Shown: positions 8,447-17,586, counted from the stretch's first letter. The stretch is DNA of 64,000 bases from RCIO01 sp965232405 (GCA_965232405.1 OZ246966.1:2108001-2172000), one strand, 5' to 3'. Program-made: numbers and translations. Notes: generated from the letters alone by a model not told the origin.

Positions 8447-9712
8447 TCAGAACCAGTCCGGAACTGAATCGAGGCCGATCAGTTCGTCATAGGTCGGGCG
8501 GCGTCGCACGACATGGAAACGGTCGCCATTGACCAGCACTTCGGGCACCAGAAGCCGCGAATTGTAGGTGCTGGCCTGAACCGCGCCATAGGCACCGGCG
8601 GTGGAGACGGCAATCAGATCGCCAGCGGTCAGCCGCGGCAGTTCGCGGTCGAGCGCCAGATAGTCACCGGTCTCGCAGACGGGGCCGACAACGTCGGCGG
8701 TGATGCGGGGCGCGTCCTGTGCAGGCGCAATCACCGGGCGGATGGTGTGGAAGGCATCGTAAAGGGTCGGGCGGATGAGGTCGTTCATCGCTGCGTCGAC
8801 GATGAGGAAGTTCTTCGCACCGCCTTCCTTCACATAGATCACTTCCGACACCAGGATGCCGGAGTTGGCGGCGATAAGCCTGCCCGGCTCGAAAATGACC
8901 TTCATGTCCAGCGGCGACATGTGCCGATGAACGATCGCGGCATAGGCGTCAGGCAAGGGCGGCGGCTGGTTGTCGTCGCGATAGGGCACGCCGAGACCGC
9001 CGCCGAGATCGACATGCTCGATCGCGTGTCCGTCGGCCCGCAACTGCCCGACAAGCTGTGACAACAGGCCGAATGCGGCATCAAATGGCTCAAGCTCGGT
9101 GATCTGGCTGCCGATATGCATGTCGATACCGGTGACGTGCAGGCCGGGCAGTTGCGATGCGCGGGCATAGACTTCGCGGGCGCGCAGGGCCGGGATGCCG
9201 AACTTGTTCTCCGCCTTGCCGGTCGAGATCTTCTTGTGGGTACGGGCGTCAACGTCAGGGTTGATGCGCAGCGACACCGGCGCCGTCCTGCCGAGTGCAG
9301 TGGCCCGGGCCGAAAGCAGTTCCAGCTCCGGTTCCGATTCCACGTTGAAGCACAGAATGCCGGCTTCCAGCGCAAAGTCGATTTCATGCGCGGTCTTGCC
9401 GACGCCGGAAAACATGATCCTTTCAGCCGGAATTCCGGCTGCCAGCGCGCGCCGCAGTTCGCCTTCCGACACAACGTCGGCGCCGGAGCCGAGCCTGGCG
9501 AGCGTCTTGAGAACGGCCTGGTTTGAATTCGCCTTCATGGCGTAGCAAACCATCGTGTCCAGCCCGGCGAAGGCCTGCGCAAACACGTTGTAGTGGCGTG
9601 TCAGAGTGGCGGTCGAATAGCAATAGAACGGCGTGCCGACTTCAGCCGCGATCTGTGGCACCGGCACGTCTTCGGCGTGAAGCACGCCGTCGCGATATTC
9701 GAAATGGTTCAC
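8447..9712 (-). CDS. lysA: Diaminopimelate decarboxylase
   Basis: Final enzyme of lysine synthesis, a fold-type III PLP enzyme that decarboxylates meso-diaminopimelate. The 421-residue protein has the PLP lysine at K60 in CYAMKANSN, the HIGSQI motif, the glycine-rich phosphate loop DLGGGLGVPY and the substrate-binding VCETGDYLA near the C-terminus. It follows the argH and small-lipoprotein genes on the same strand (19-bp gap from the lipoprotein), a conserved argH-lptM-lysA arrangement. Confidence 0.96.
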   Translation of the reverse strand: MNHFEYRDGVLHAEDVPVPQIAAEVGTPFYCYSTATLTRHYNVFAQAFAGLDTMVCYAMKANSNQAVLKTLARLGSGADVVSEGELRRALAAGIPAERIMFSGVGKTAHEIDFALEAGILCFNVESEPELELLSARATALGRTAPVSLRINPDVDARTHKKISTGKAENKFGIPALRAREVYARASQLPGLHVTGIDMHIGSQITELEPFDAAFGLLSQLVGQLRADGHAIEHVDLGGGLGVPYRDDNQPPPLPDAYAAIVHRHMSPLDMKVIFEPGRLIAANSGILVSEVIYVKEGGAKNFLIVDAAMNDLIRPTLYDAFHTIRPVIAPAQDAPRITADVVGPVCETGDYLALDRELPRLTAGDLIAVSTAGAYGAVQASTYNSRLLVPEVLVNGDRFHVVRRRPTYDELIGLDSVPDWF

Positions 9713-9731
9713 TTTAGAGTTCCAGCGAGGC

Positions 9732-9941
9732 TCAGATCAGGGGATCGAGGAAGAACGGTTTGTCCTGTTCGGGCACCTCGGGCTCGGGCGGGACAGGCTC
9801 CTCGTTCTCGATCGCCTGTTTGCGCGCTTCGATGGCTGCCTGGTAGGGCGAATCCAGCGGCGCCTTGCGCCCGCAGCCAGCCACCGCCAGTCCGAGCGCG
9901 ATAAGCACCGTGAGTGCTGCTGTTTGCCTGCCAAGTCTCAT
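9732..9941 (-). CDS. lptM: Small LptM-like lipoprotein
   Basis: A 69-residue predicted outer-membrane lipoprotein. Residues 1-21 form a lipoprotein signal ending in LAVAGC, and the mature end starts CGRKAPLDSP, matching the short conserved CGxKGPLxxP pattern of LptM (formerly YifL), which helps mature the LptDE lipopolysaccharide translocon in E. coli. The rest is Pro/Glu-rich and disordered. The ATG at 9941 is chosen because it starts the signal peptide; the frame opens further upstream into argH. Function is inferred from the motif and from its place between argH and lysA, where such genes commonly lie. Confidence 0.72.
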   Translation of the reverse strand: MRLGRQTAALTVLIALGLAVAGCGRKAPLDSPYQAAIEARKQAIENEEPVPPEPEVPEQDKPFFLDPLI

Positions 9942-9975
9942 GCGGACGCCACGTTCCCTGCCTTGCGAGGTCTTA

Positions 9976-11397
9976 CTAGCGGAGATTTGCCGGGCGCGCA
10001 CCCTGTTTCAACCGCTTTCGCCAATAGCGGATCTGGCGCTTCACTTCCTTAGGCGCTGTGCCGCCATAGGAGGTGCGGCTTTTGACCGAACTGGCGACGG
10101 TGAGGACGGAAAAAACATCTTCGGTGATCGCCGGATGCAGCGAGCGGAACTCCTCAAGAGTGAGCTTGTCCAACGTGCGCCGGGTTTCCTCGGCTAATGC
10201 CACCGCCTTGCCGGCGACATGATGCGCGACCCGGAAGGGCAGGCCGGCGGCCCTGACCAGCCAGTCGGCGAGGTCTGTCGCCGTTGCAAAGCCGGCCCCT
10301 GCGGCCTTGCGCATTGCCGGCTTGATGACCTCCATGTCGCCAGCCATGCCGGCCATCGCTGCCAGCATCAGTTCCAGCGTGTCGGCGGCGTCGAAGACCG
10401 CTTCCTTGTCCTCCTGCATGTCCTTGGAATAGGCGAGCGGAAGGCCCTTCATGACGGTCAAGAGCGCCACGAGGTCGCCACTGATGCGGCCGGTCTTGGC
10501 GCGGATCAGCTCGGCGGCATCGGGGTTCTTTTTCTGAGGCATGATGGAGGAGCCGGTGGAGAAGGAATCCGACAGGCGCACGAAGCCGAATTGCGGTGTC
10601 GACCAGATCACGATCTCCTCGGCCATGCGCGACAGATGTGTGCCGCAGATCGCGGCGACCGACAAGAACTCGAGCGCGAAGTCGCGATCCGAAACGGTGT
10701 CGATCGAGTTGCGGGTCGGCTCGCGGAAGCCAAGCTCCTTGGCCGTCATGTCGCGGTCAATCGGGAAGCTGGTGCCGGCAAGTGCGGCCGCGCCCAGCGG
10801 ACTCTCGTTGAGCCGCTCAATGGCATCGCGCACGCGCCACAAATCGCGGCCGAACATTTCCACATAGGCCATCAGATGGTGGCCAAACGTCACCGGCTGG
10901 GCGGACTGAAGATGGGTGAAGCCCGGCATAACAGTGGATGCGTGTTCTTCGGCCCGCGTCAGCAATGTCTCGATCAGGGCGGTCAGCGCGTCGGAGGTGC
11001 GCTCCAGCGCTTCCTTGACCCAAAGCCGGAAATCGAGCGCTACCTGGTCGTTGCGTGAGCGGGCGGTGTGCAGCCGGCCGGCGGCGCTGCCGACGACATC
11101 GGCCAGTCTCGCCTCGACATTCATGTGAATGTCCTCGAGCTCCGGCTTGAACTCGAAAGTGCCCGCCTCGATCTCTGACAGGATTGTGTTCAGGCCTTGA
11201 GCAATCGCGTTTTGATCTTCGCTCGAAATAATGCCCGTTTCAGCCAGCATGCGTGCATGCGCAAGCGAGCCGCGTATGTCCTGCGCGTAGAGCTTGCGAT
11301 CGAAGCCCACCGAGGCATTGATCGCTTCCATGATCGCGGACGGGCCTGCGGCAAAGCGGCCACCCCACATCTGGTTGCTGGTCTTCTTGTCGCTCAT
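9976..11397 (-). CDS. argH: Argininosuccinate lyase
   Basis: Cytosolic lyase that splits argininosuccinate into arginine and fumarate. The 473-residue protein has the fumarase/aspartase superfamily signature GSSIMPQKKNPD in the middle of the chain, the N-terminal MWGGRF start typical of ArgH, and the TARSRNDQVALD substrate loop. It is the first gene of the minus-strand group argH-lptM-lysA-TIGR02302 and is divergent from tlpA with only 42 bp between start codons, so the two promoters must overlap. Confidence 0.96.
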   Translation of the reverse strand: MSDKKTSNQMWGGRFAAGPSAIMEAINASVGFDRKLYAQDIRGSLAHARMLAETGIISSEDQNAIAQGLNTILSEIEAGTFEFKPELEDIHMNVEARLADVVGSAAGRLHTARSRNDQVALDFRLWVKEALERTSDALTALIETLLTRAEEHASTVMPGFTHLQSAQPVTFGHHLMAYVEMFGRDLWRVRDAIERLNESPLGAAALAGTSFPIDRDMTAKELGFREPTRNSIDTVSDRDFALEFLSVAAICGTHLSRMAEEIVIWSTPQFGFVRLSDSFSTGSSIMPQKKNPDAAELIRAKTGRISGDLVALLTVMKGLPLAYSKDMQEDKEAVFDAADTLELMLAAMAGMAGDMEVIKPAMRKAAGAGFATATDLADWLVRAAGLPFRVAHHVAGKAVALAEETRRTLDKLTLEEFRSLHPAITEDVFSVLTVASSVKSRTSYGGTAPKEVKRQIRYWRKRLKQGARPANLR

Positions 11398-11439
11398 GGT
11401 GCTAGGCCCTGATTTGGCTATGGGGCGCAGGAGTTGAAC

Positions 11440-12111
11440 ATGGCCGAAACCGGTTCGAGATTTCCCGTCGTCTGGGTTGTCGCTGCAGCGCTTGTTGCCG
11501 GCGCGCTGGCTGGCGGGCTTGGCCTATACGTGATGGGCGGCCCATCTGGCAACAATCTCGCCTCCGCACCCGGTGGCGAAGGTGAGACCTGCACTGTTGC
11601 TGAGGCAACACTCACGGCGGTCGATGAGGCCATCGGCGGCGAAGTCGCTGCAATGCTCCTGGCTGACCCGCCGCAGGATCTGTCCGCTCTCTCCTTCAAC
11701 GGACCGGATGGTCAGCCGATGACGCTGGCTGACCTTGGCGGCAAGACGCTTCTTGTCAATCTTTGGGCGACCTGGTGTGCGCCCTGTCGCGCCGAAATGC
11801 CGGCACTCGACGCGCTGCAGGCCGAACTGGGCGGCGAGGATTTCGAGGTTGTGGCGATCAATGTCGACACCGGCGGCGACGAGAAACCGCGCAAGTTTCT
11901 GGACGAAATCGGGATCGCTTCACTCGCCTATTATCGCGATGACACGATCGGGGTATTCAACGATCTGAAGCGCCGTTCGCTGGCGCTCGGCCTGCCAGTC
12001 ACGCTCCTGGTTGACGAAAACAGCTGCCTGATCGCCAACATGAACGGCCCGGCGGAGTGGGCGAGCGAAGACGCCAAGCGGCTGGTGCGCGCGGCTACCG
12101 GATCGAACTGA
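11440..12111 (+). CDS. tlpA: TlpA-type membrane-anchored thiol-disulfide oxidoreductase
   Basis: Periplasmic thioredoxin-fold protein anchored by one N-terminal helix (residues 9-32). The redox motif WCAPC puts the active cysteines at 113 and 116; a second Cys pair (C51 and one in ENSCLI near 193) matches the structural disulfide seen in Bradyrhizobium TlpA, which reduces the copper-site cysteines of cytochrome oxidase and its chaperones. CAGGAG lies six bases before the ATG at 11440 but directly abuts the in-frame TTG at 11434, so the ATG is the right start. 223 residues. Confidence 0.9.
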   Translation: MAETGSRFPVVWVVAAALVAGALAGGLGLYVMGGPSGNNLASAPGGEGETCTVAEATLTAVDEAIGGEVAAMLLADPPQDLSALSFNGPDGQPMTLADLGGKTLLVNLWATWCAPCRAEMPALDALQAELGGEDFEVVAINVDTGGDEKPRKFLDEIGIASLAYYRDDTIGVFNDLKRRSLALGLPVTLLVDENSCLIANMNGPAEWASEDAKRLVRAATGSN

Positions 12112-12993
12112 CTATCTCGTCGGTACCGGCGTTTCGCCGCGATAGTCATAGAAACCGCGGCCGGATTTGCGCCCGAGCCAGCCAGCCTCGACATATTTCA
12201 CCAGTAGCGGGCAGGGGCGGTATTTGGTGTCCGACAGCCCGTCATGCAGCACCTGCATGATCGACAGGCAGGTGTCGAGGCCGATGAAATCTGCCAGTTG
12301 CAGTGGGCCCATCGGGTGGTTGGCGCCAAGCTTCATCGCCGTGTCGATGGCTTCGACCGATCCGACGCCTTCGTAGAGCGTGTAGATCGCCTCGTTGATC
12401 ATCGGCAGCAGGATGCGGTTGACGATGAAGGCCGGGAAATCTTCCGAAACGGTGGTCGTCTTGTCGAGCTTGCCGACAAATTCGCGGGCCAGTTCGAAGG
12501 TTTCATCCTCTGTGGCGATGCCGCGCACCAGCTCGACCAGCTTCATCACCGGCACCGGGTTCATGAAGTGAATGCCGATGAAGCGTTCGGGCCGGTCGGT
12601 CTGCGAGGCCAGCCGGGTGATGGAAATCGATGAAGTATTGGTTGCGATCACTGCCTCCGGATTGAGCACGGGGCAGAGCTGCGCGAAAATCTTGCGCTTG
12701 ATCGTCTCGTCTTCCGTCGCGGCCTCGATGACAAGGTCGCATTCGGCAAGGTCTTCCATCTTTTCCGCGGGGCCGATGCGGCCGAGAGCTGCCTGCCGGT
12801 CCTTCTCGTCCAGCTTGTCGGAACTTACCTGCCGGGCCATGTTGCCGCTGATGGTGGCGATGCCATTTTCGATTTGCTCGGTCGTGATGTCATAGAGCAG
12901 CACGTTGTAGCCGGCGATTGCCGCGACATGCGCAATGCCGCCGCCCATCTGGCCGGCGCCGATGACGCCGATCGTCTCGATTTTTCCCGTCAT
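12112..12993 (-). CDS. hbdA: 3-hydroxybutyryl-CoA dehydrogenase
   Basis: NAD(P)-dependent enzyme that interconverts 3-hydroxyacyl-CoA and acetoacetyl-CoA in fatty acid and polyhydroxybutyrate metabolism. The 293-residue form from ATG 12993 is the usual length and starts MTGKIETIGVIGAGQMGGGI, a Rossmann GxGxxG. The C-terminal HCDH domain carries FIGIHFMNPVPVMKLVE and the catalytic ENRILxPxxNEA region as NRILLPMINEA. Two longer in-frame starts exist (13002, 13047) without family similarity. It follows etfBA, which would accept electrons in the same beta-oxidation pathway, though a terminator lies between them. Confidence 0.92.
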   Translation of the reverse strand: MTGKIETIGVIGAGQMGGGIAHVAAIAGYNVLLYDITTEQIENGIATISGNMARQVSSDKLDEKDRQAALGRIGPAEKMEDLAECDLVIEAATEDETIKRKIFAQLCPVLNPEAVIATNTSSISITRLASQTDRPERFIGIHFMNPVPVMKLVELVRGIATEDETFELAREFVGKLDKTTTVSEDFPAFIVNRILLPMINEAIYTLYEGVGSVEAIDTAMKLGANHPMGPLQLADFIGLDTCLSIMQVLHDGLSDTKYRPCPLLVKYVEAGWLGRKSGRGFYDYRGETPVPTR

Positions 12994-13052
12994 TGAATTC
13001 ATCCCGTCGCGGTGGCGCGTTGTGCCCGCTTCTTGTGCAGCGCACATTAGAG

Positions 13053-13089
13053 CAAAAAAAAGCCGGGGTGAACCTCGTTCACCCCGGCT
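13053..13089 (-). terminator. Rho-independent terminator after etfBA
   Basis: A perfect 13-bp inverted repeat, AGCCGGGGTGAAC at 13061-13073 and its complement at 13077-13089, closes a 3-base loop. Read on the minus strand, the stem is followed at once by eight T residues (the A run at 13053-13060). This is a textbook terminator for the etfB-etfA transcript, placed between etfA and the next minus-strand gene. Confidence 0.95.
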
Positions 13090-13122
13090 GGAAGCGATTG
13101 AATGCGGCGACGGGTTGTCGCG

Positions 13123-14052
13123 TCAGAGCGCCTTTTCGAGCTCAGGCAGAGCCTGGAAAAGGTCGGCGACGAGGCCGTAATCGGCAACCTGGAAGATGGG
13201 CGCTTCCTCGTCCTTGTTGATGGCGACGATCACCTTGGCGTCCTTCATGCCGGCCAGATGCTGGATCGCGCCGGAAATGCCGCAGGCAATGTAGAGTTCG
13301 GGTGCGACCACCTTGCCGGTCTGGCCAACCTGCCAGTCATTCGGCGCGTAACCGGCGTCAACGGCTGCGCGCGAGGCGCCAACGGCTGCTCCCAACTTGT
13401 CGGCAACGGGAAGAATGACCTCGTCAAACTTCTCCTTGGAGCCGAGCGCGCGGCCGCCGGAGATGATGATCTTGGCCGAGGTGAGTTCGGGCCGGTCGCT
13501 CTCGGCGATGCGGTTTTCGACAAAGCTCGAAAGTCCCGGATTGTCGGCAGCCTTCACGGTCTCAACCGAGGCCGAGCCGCCTTCGGGCGTTGCCTGGAAC
13601 GACGAGGTGCGGATCGTGACCACCTTCTTGGCGTCGGCGGACTGAACGGTCTGGATCGCGTTGCCGGCATAGGTCGGGCGCTTGAATGTGTCGGCGGAGA
13701 CGACTTCCATGACTTCGGAAACCTGCATCACGTCGAGCAGGGCGGCGACGCGCGGCATGATGTTCTTGCCGTTGGTGGTCGCGGGCGCGACCAGTGCGTC
13801 GTAGCCGTCGGCCAAAGAGACAACGAGAGCGGCAACAGGCTCGGCAAGCTGCTGTTCCAGTTCGTCAGCTTCGGCGAGCAGGACCTTGCGCACGCCCTTG
13901 AGCTTGGCAGCCGCGTCGGCCGCGGCCTTGGCGCCCTTGCCGGCGACGAGAATGTCGACGTCGGAGCCGATTGCAGCGGCTGCGGTCAGCGCCTTGGCGG
14001 TCTGGTCGGAGAGGGTTGCGTTGTCGTGTTCGGCAACGAGAAGAATGGCCAT
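13123..14052 (-). CDS. etfA: Electron transfer flavoprotein alpha subunit
   Basis: FAD-carrying subunit of the ETF heterodimer, which takes electrons from acyl-CoA and other dehydrogenases and passes them to ETF-quinone oxidoreductase. The 309-residue protein has the N-terminal ETF domain (MAILLVAEHDN) and the C-terminal FAD domain with ISGGRALGSKEKF, QVGQTGKVVAPELY, and GISGAIQHLAGMKD. Its ATG shares one base with the etfB stop (TGATG), so the two subunits are translationally coupled. Confidence 0.96.
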   Translation of the reverse strand: MAILLVAEHDNATLSDQTAKALTAAAAIGSDVDILVAGKGAKAAADAAAKLKGVRKVLLAEADELEQQLAEPVAALVVSLADGYDALVAPATTNGKNIMPRVAALLDVMQVSEVMEVVSADTFKRPTYAGNAIQTVQSADAKKVVTIRTSSFQATPEGGSASVETVKAADNPGLSSFVENRIAESDRPELTSAKIIISGGRALGSKEKFDEVILPVADKLGAAVGASRAAVDAGYAPNDWQVGQTGKVVAPELYIACGISGAIQHLAGMKDAKVIVAINKDEEAPIFQVADYGLVADLFQALPELEKAL

Positions 14053-14801
14053 CAGAGTACCCCCGCTTCGTTCATGAGCTTGTCGACCAGTTCGGCAACG
14101 TCGGCGACCTTCACGCCGGCCTTGCGGCCTTCCGGCTCCTCGGTCTTCAAAACCTTGAGCCGTGCCGCCGTGTCGACGCCGTAGTCGCCTGGCGCCTTTT
14201 CGTCGAGCGGCTTCTTCTTGGCCTTCATGATGTTGGGCAGCGATGCATAGCGCGGTTCGTTGAGGCGCAGATCCGTGGTCACGATGGCTGGCATCTTCAG
14301 GTCGACAACCTGAAGGCCGCCGTCGATCTCGCGCGTCACCTTGGCGCTGCCGCCGTCAATCTCGAGCTTGGATGCGAAGGTGCCCTGGCTCCAGCCCAGA
14401 AGGGCGGCCAGCATCTGGCCGGTCTGGTTGCTGTCGTCATCGATCGCCTGCTTGCCGAGGATAACCAGTTCCGGCTTTTCCTCGTCGACAACGCCCTTGA
14501 GCAATTTGGCGACGGCGAGCGGTTCGACCGCCTCGTCAACCTTGATCAGGATGCCGCGGTCGGCGCCCATGGCGAGCGCGGTGCGGATTGTCTCCTGCGC
14601 CTGCTGCGGGCCGATCGAGACAGCGATGATCTCGTCAGCCTTGCCTGCTTCCTTCAGGCGAATAGCTTCCTCGACCGCGATTTCGCAGAACGGGTTCATC
14701 GCCATCTTGACGTTGGCAAGCTCGACGCCCGAGCCATCGGCCTTGACGCGCGGCTTCACGTTGGCGTCGATCACCCGCTTCACGGGCACTAGAATCTTCA
14801 T
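14052..14801 (-). CDS. etfB: Electron transfer flavoprotein beta subunit
   Basis: Beta subunit of ETF, 249 residues from ATG 14801, which starts the family sequence MKILVPVKRVIDAN. The AMP-binding signature region includes AIDDDSNQTGQMLAALLGW and the recognition-loop segment with TTDLRLNEPRYASLPNIMKAKKK-type residues. GGGAGAGG lies about 11 bases upstream. First gene of the etfBA operon; the 216-bp region upstream, up to the rhomboid gene, should hold its promoter. Confidence 0.96.
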   Translation of the reverse strand: MKILVPVKRVIDANVKPRVKADGSGVELANVKMAMNPFCEIAVEEAIRLKEAGKADEIIAVSIGPQQAQETIRTALAMGADRGILIKVDEAVEPLAVAKLLKGVVDEEKPELVILGKQAIDDDSNQTGQMLAALLGWSQGTFASKLEIDGGSAKVTREIDGGLQVVDLKMPAIVTTDLRLNEPRYASLPNIMKAKKKPLDEKAPGDYGVDTAARLKVLKTEEPEGRKAGVKVADVAELVDKLMNEAGVL

Positions 14802-14945
14802 GGCAGGCAATACCTCTCCCAAATGGTGGCGGCAGGCCAGATATGCGCTTGTGACCGGCCTGGGCGTTTCGAAACCGACATCCTTGTCGTTTTCAGGCGC
14901 AGCTGGAAAATGCGGTTGCTGGAGGTGGCTTCCGCAGGCGCGCGG

Positions 14946-14974
14946 AACCTATTCACAGCGGTGCAGGGCGTCAA
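14946..14974 (-). promoter_or_regulatory. Possible promoter for etfBA
   Basis: On the minus strand TTGACG (14974-14969) and TAGGTT (14951-14946) are separated by 17 bases, about 145 bp upstream of etfB. The -35-like word is a good match to a housekeeping promoter, the -10-like word is weak. It is the best candidate in the 216-bp spacer but is not proven. Confidence 0.3.
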
Positions 14975-15017
14975 TACGGGGCAACTGCGGCAAATCGATT
15001 AAACCGAATATCAGCTG

Positions 15018-15782
15018 TTACTGGCGGCCCCAGGGACCGCGCCGCGTGGTCTCGGCGTGTACGCTCTCCGTCGCAACCTCGACTGCAGCGGGTGCAACGA
15101 TCTCTCGGTCGAAGAGCGGCACGCCGCGCCGGCGGAACACGAGGATCAGCAACGCGCCGGCAACAATGCCGCCGACATGCGCGGCCCACGACACCTGATC
15201 GTCGCCAGCCGCCAGGAACATGAACACCTGGAACAGGATCCACGCTACCAGCGCCAGCCAGGCGGGAATGCGCAGCGGAATGCGGCCGAAGGCCAGTATC
15301 CAGACCTTCACCCGGGGATGAAGCAGCAGGTAGGCTGCAACAATGCCGGCAACAGCGCCCGAAGCACCGATCAGCGGCGCCTGCGATGCCGGCGCCATCC
15401 AGCCGTGCAGGAACGCTCCTGCTGATGCGCAGATCAGATAGAACAGCAGGAACTTGAGATGCCCCATCGCGTCTTCGACATTGTCGCCGAAGACCCAGAG
15501 GAAGAGCATGTTGCCAGCAATGTGCCAGAAATCCGCGTGCAGGAAGGCGTAGGTTATGTAGGTCGCCGGTTCCGGGATCAGCACAAATTCGGGCGGCAGT
15601 TCGGCAATGTCGAACACCACGGAAGGGATATAGCCCAGCCCCAGCACGGCGGCCTGCGATGTGGTCTCGCCACCCACTGTCGTGATGAGAAAGACGATCA
15701 CATTGGCGACAATCAGCCCGATCGTCACATATTGCAGCCTGATATGTTCGAGACTGTTTGCATCGTGCAGCGGTATGAACAT
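15018..15782 (-). CDS. Rhomboid family intramembrane serine protease
   Basis: A 254-residue polytopic membrane protein with the rhomboid catalytic dyad: Ser141 in IGASGAVAG and His202 in WAAHVGG. Other family features are HADFWHIAGNMLFLWVFGD (the HxxxN loop preceding TM2) and six hydrophobic helices. It should cleave membrane-spanning substrates near the periplasmic face; natural substrates are unknown. The C-terminal 30 residues form a short charged cytosolic tail. Confidence 0.92.
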   Translation of the reverse strand: MFIPLHDANSLEHIRLQYVTIGLIVANVIVFLITTVGGETTSQAAVLGLGYIPSVVFDIAELPPEFVLIPEPATYITYAFLHADFWHIAGNMLFLWVFGDNVEDAMGHLKFLLFYLICASAGAFLHGWMAPASQAPLIGASGAVAGIVAAYLLLHPRVKVWILAFGRIPLRIPAWLALVAWILFQVFMFLAAGDDQVSWAAHVGGIVAGALLILVFRRRGVPLFDREIVAPAAVEVATESVHAETTRRGPWGRQ

Positions 15783-15827
15783 GCAGCCCCCGTCATTACA
15801 CGGGAGCCAGCGTCCCTGCCCTGGCCG

Positions 15828-16409
15828 CTACCGGTTCTCCCCCGGCACCCATAGCACGTCGGCTTCGCCATTGTCATTGACGGCGCGCGCGGCAACAAAC
15901 AGCAAATCAGAGACGCGATTGATGTAGCGGATTGCGTCCTCGCCGACCTTCTCGCCCGGCATTTCAGCGAGTTGCACCATCGCGCGCTCGGCGCGACGGG
16001 CCACAGTGCGGGCCAGATGCAGCGCAGCCGCCGCAGGCGAACCACCCGGAAGCACGAAGGAACGCAGCGGCTTCAGGCTCTTGTTGAGGCTGTCGATATC
16101 GGCTTCGACGCGGGCGACCTGGCTGGCAACAATGCGCAGCGGCTCATATTCCAGCTTCTCGCCCGTGTCCGGCGTTGCGAGATCGGCGCCGAGATCGAAC
16201 ATGTCGTTCTGGATGCGCGACAGCATGGCGTCCAGTTGCTGATGGCCGCCATCCAACGCCACACGCGCCATGCCGACACAGGCATTGGCCTCGTCCACCG
16301 TGCCATAGGCTTCGACGCGCAGATCGTGCTTGGGACGCCTCTCGCCATTGCCAAGCGCGGTGGTGCCGCTGTCGCCGGTGCGGGTGTAGATCTTGTTCAG
16401 CACAACCAT
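15828..16409 (-). CDS. Corrinoid adenosyltransferase, PduO type
   Basis: ATP:cob(I)alamin adenosyltransferase that makes adenosylcobalamin in the cytosol. The 193-residue protein starts with the ATP-binding KIYTRTGDSGTTALGNGER and contains VEAYGTVDEANACVG, and the FVLPGG and RTVARRAER motifs near the C-terminus, all diagnostic of the PduO family rather than the CobA/BtuR family. It is followed upstream by a HIG1-like gene (22-bp gap), a pairing common in Rhizobiales. No other cobalamin gene is in the window. Confidence 0.93.
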   Translation of the reverse strand: MVVLNKIYTRTGDSGTTALGNGERRPKHDLRVEAYGTVDEANACVGMARVALDGGHQQLDAMLSRIQNDMFDLGADLATPDTGEKLEYEPLRIVASQVARVEADIDSLNKSLKPLRSFVLPGGSPAAAALHLARTVARRAERAMVQLAEMPGEKVGEDAIRYINRVSDLLFVAARAVNDNGEADVLWVPGENR

Positions 16410-16431
16410 GTCACGCCCCTTATTCGCGCGC

Positions 16432-16623
16432 TCAGCCGCCGGACAGATATAGCGCCAGCATGACGAGGACCAGCGCCACGAATTGCAGGAATACGCGTGC
16501 CTGCATCAGCTTGTTGGAGGTGTTTGCCGAGCCGCCACGCATCATGTTGAACAGGCCGCGCAGCAGCACGATGACGACGGCGATCATCACCAGGACGGCC
16601 AGAATGTTGAAGACAGTGGACAT
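16432..16623 (-). CDS. HIG1-like twin-transmembrane protein
   Basis: A 63-residue inner-membrane protein with helices at about 7-22 and 44-60 joined by a basic loop (MMRGGSANTSNKLMQARV). The loop and second helix fit the hypoxia-induced HIG_1_N domain, which in mitochondria acts with respiratory supercomplexes and in alphaproteobacteria is associated with cytochrome oxidase. Role here is inferred from the domain only. It precedes the corrinoid adenosyltransferase on the same strand. Confidence 0.8.
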   Translation of the reverse strand: MSTVFNILAVLVMIAVVIVLLRGLFNMMRGGSANTSNKLMQARVFLQFVALVLVMLALYLSGG

Positions 16624-16655
16624 GCGGTCTCCCGTGTCGATTGCGCGCCGTCCGA

Positions 16656-17549
16656 TCAGCCCTGACCGGACAACACCCTGTAGAACATAGAGGCCGGAAG
16701 CAGTCTTTTCAGGGTCACGCCGGCTCTTGCCGGAATTGTCACCACATAATGCGGCCTTGGCCGCGGGCTCTCCAGCGCGTGTTTCAGCGCCTTATATACG
16801 GCATCGGGTCCAGCTTTCAGGCGCGACTTGCTGCCGCCCTGCCTGAGCCGCTGCAACTGGAACTGATAGTCATCGTGGTGCACGGAGTTTTGCCAGTCTA
16901 TGTTCTTCTCAAACCAGGCCAGACCGTTGGAGGCGATCTTCGATTCAACCGGTCCAGGCTCAATGAGTGATACGTGAATGCCGGAGCCTGCCAGTTCCAT
17001 CCGCAGCGATAGCGTCAGGGCTTCGAGCGCGTATTTGGTTGCAGAATAGGCGCCACGATATTTCACCGGCACCAGCCCCAGGATCGAAGAGCAATTGACG
17101 ATGCGGCCGATGCCCTGCGCCCGCATGACTGGGACGATCCGGCGGGTCAGGTCATGCCAGCCGAACAGGTTGACCTCGAACTGGTGGCGCAGTGCATCAA
17201 CCGGCAGATCTTCGACCGCACCGGCCTGCGCATAGGCGCCATTGTTGTAGAGCGCGTCCAACCGGCCGCCGGTGCGCTCCAACACCGTTTCGACGAGGGT
17301 TTCGATGGAGGCAGGTTCCGCATAGTCGAGATAAAACGCCTCGACGCCGTCAGCCTCGAGTGCCGCGATATCCTCCGGTCTGCGCGCGGTGGCGAAGACC
17401 CGCCAGCCATCTTCTTTCAGCGCCCGGGCGCACCATGCGCCGATGCCGGACGAAGCGCCGGTCACGATGATGCTTGGCTGGTTATTTCCCGTGTATGGGT
17501 CGCTCAAGGAGGTTTGGCCGGGTTGCGTTATCGCGCGAAGCCTTCCCAT
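16656..17549 (-). CDS. Short-chain dehydrogenase/reductase
   Basis: Classical SDR of 297 residues. The nucleotide-binding TGASSGIG lies about 30 residues from the start, NNGAYAQAG corresponds to the NNAG motif, and the catalytic Ser/Tyr/Lys are in NCSSILG and YSATKYALE. Similar proteins act on sterols or long-chain lipids, but the substrate is not evident. I chose the ATG at 17549, which has CAGGG five bases upstream; the frame continues open to 17765 over the divergent yihY gene. Divergent from yihY with a 37-bp spacer. Confidence 0.85.
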   Translation of the reverse strand: MGRLRAITQPGQTSLSDPYTGNNQPSIIVTGASSGIGAWCARALKEDGWRVFATARRPEDIAALEADGVEAFYLDYAEPASIETLVETVLERTGGRLDALYNNGAYAQAGAVEDLPVDALRHQFEVNLFGWHDLTRRIVPVMRAQGIGRIVNCSSILGLVPVKYRGAYSATKYALEALTLSLRMELAGSGIHVSLIEPGPVESKIASNGLAWFEKNIDWQNSVHHDDYQFQLQRLRQGGSKSRLKAGPDAVYKALKHALESPRPRPHYVVTIPARAGVTLKRLLPASMFYRVLSGQG

Positions 17550-17586
17550 ATTCGCCCTGCCGAGGCAATCGAGGGACAGGTTCGCA

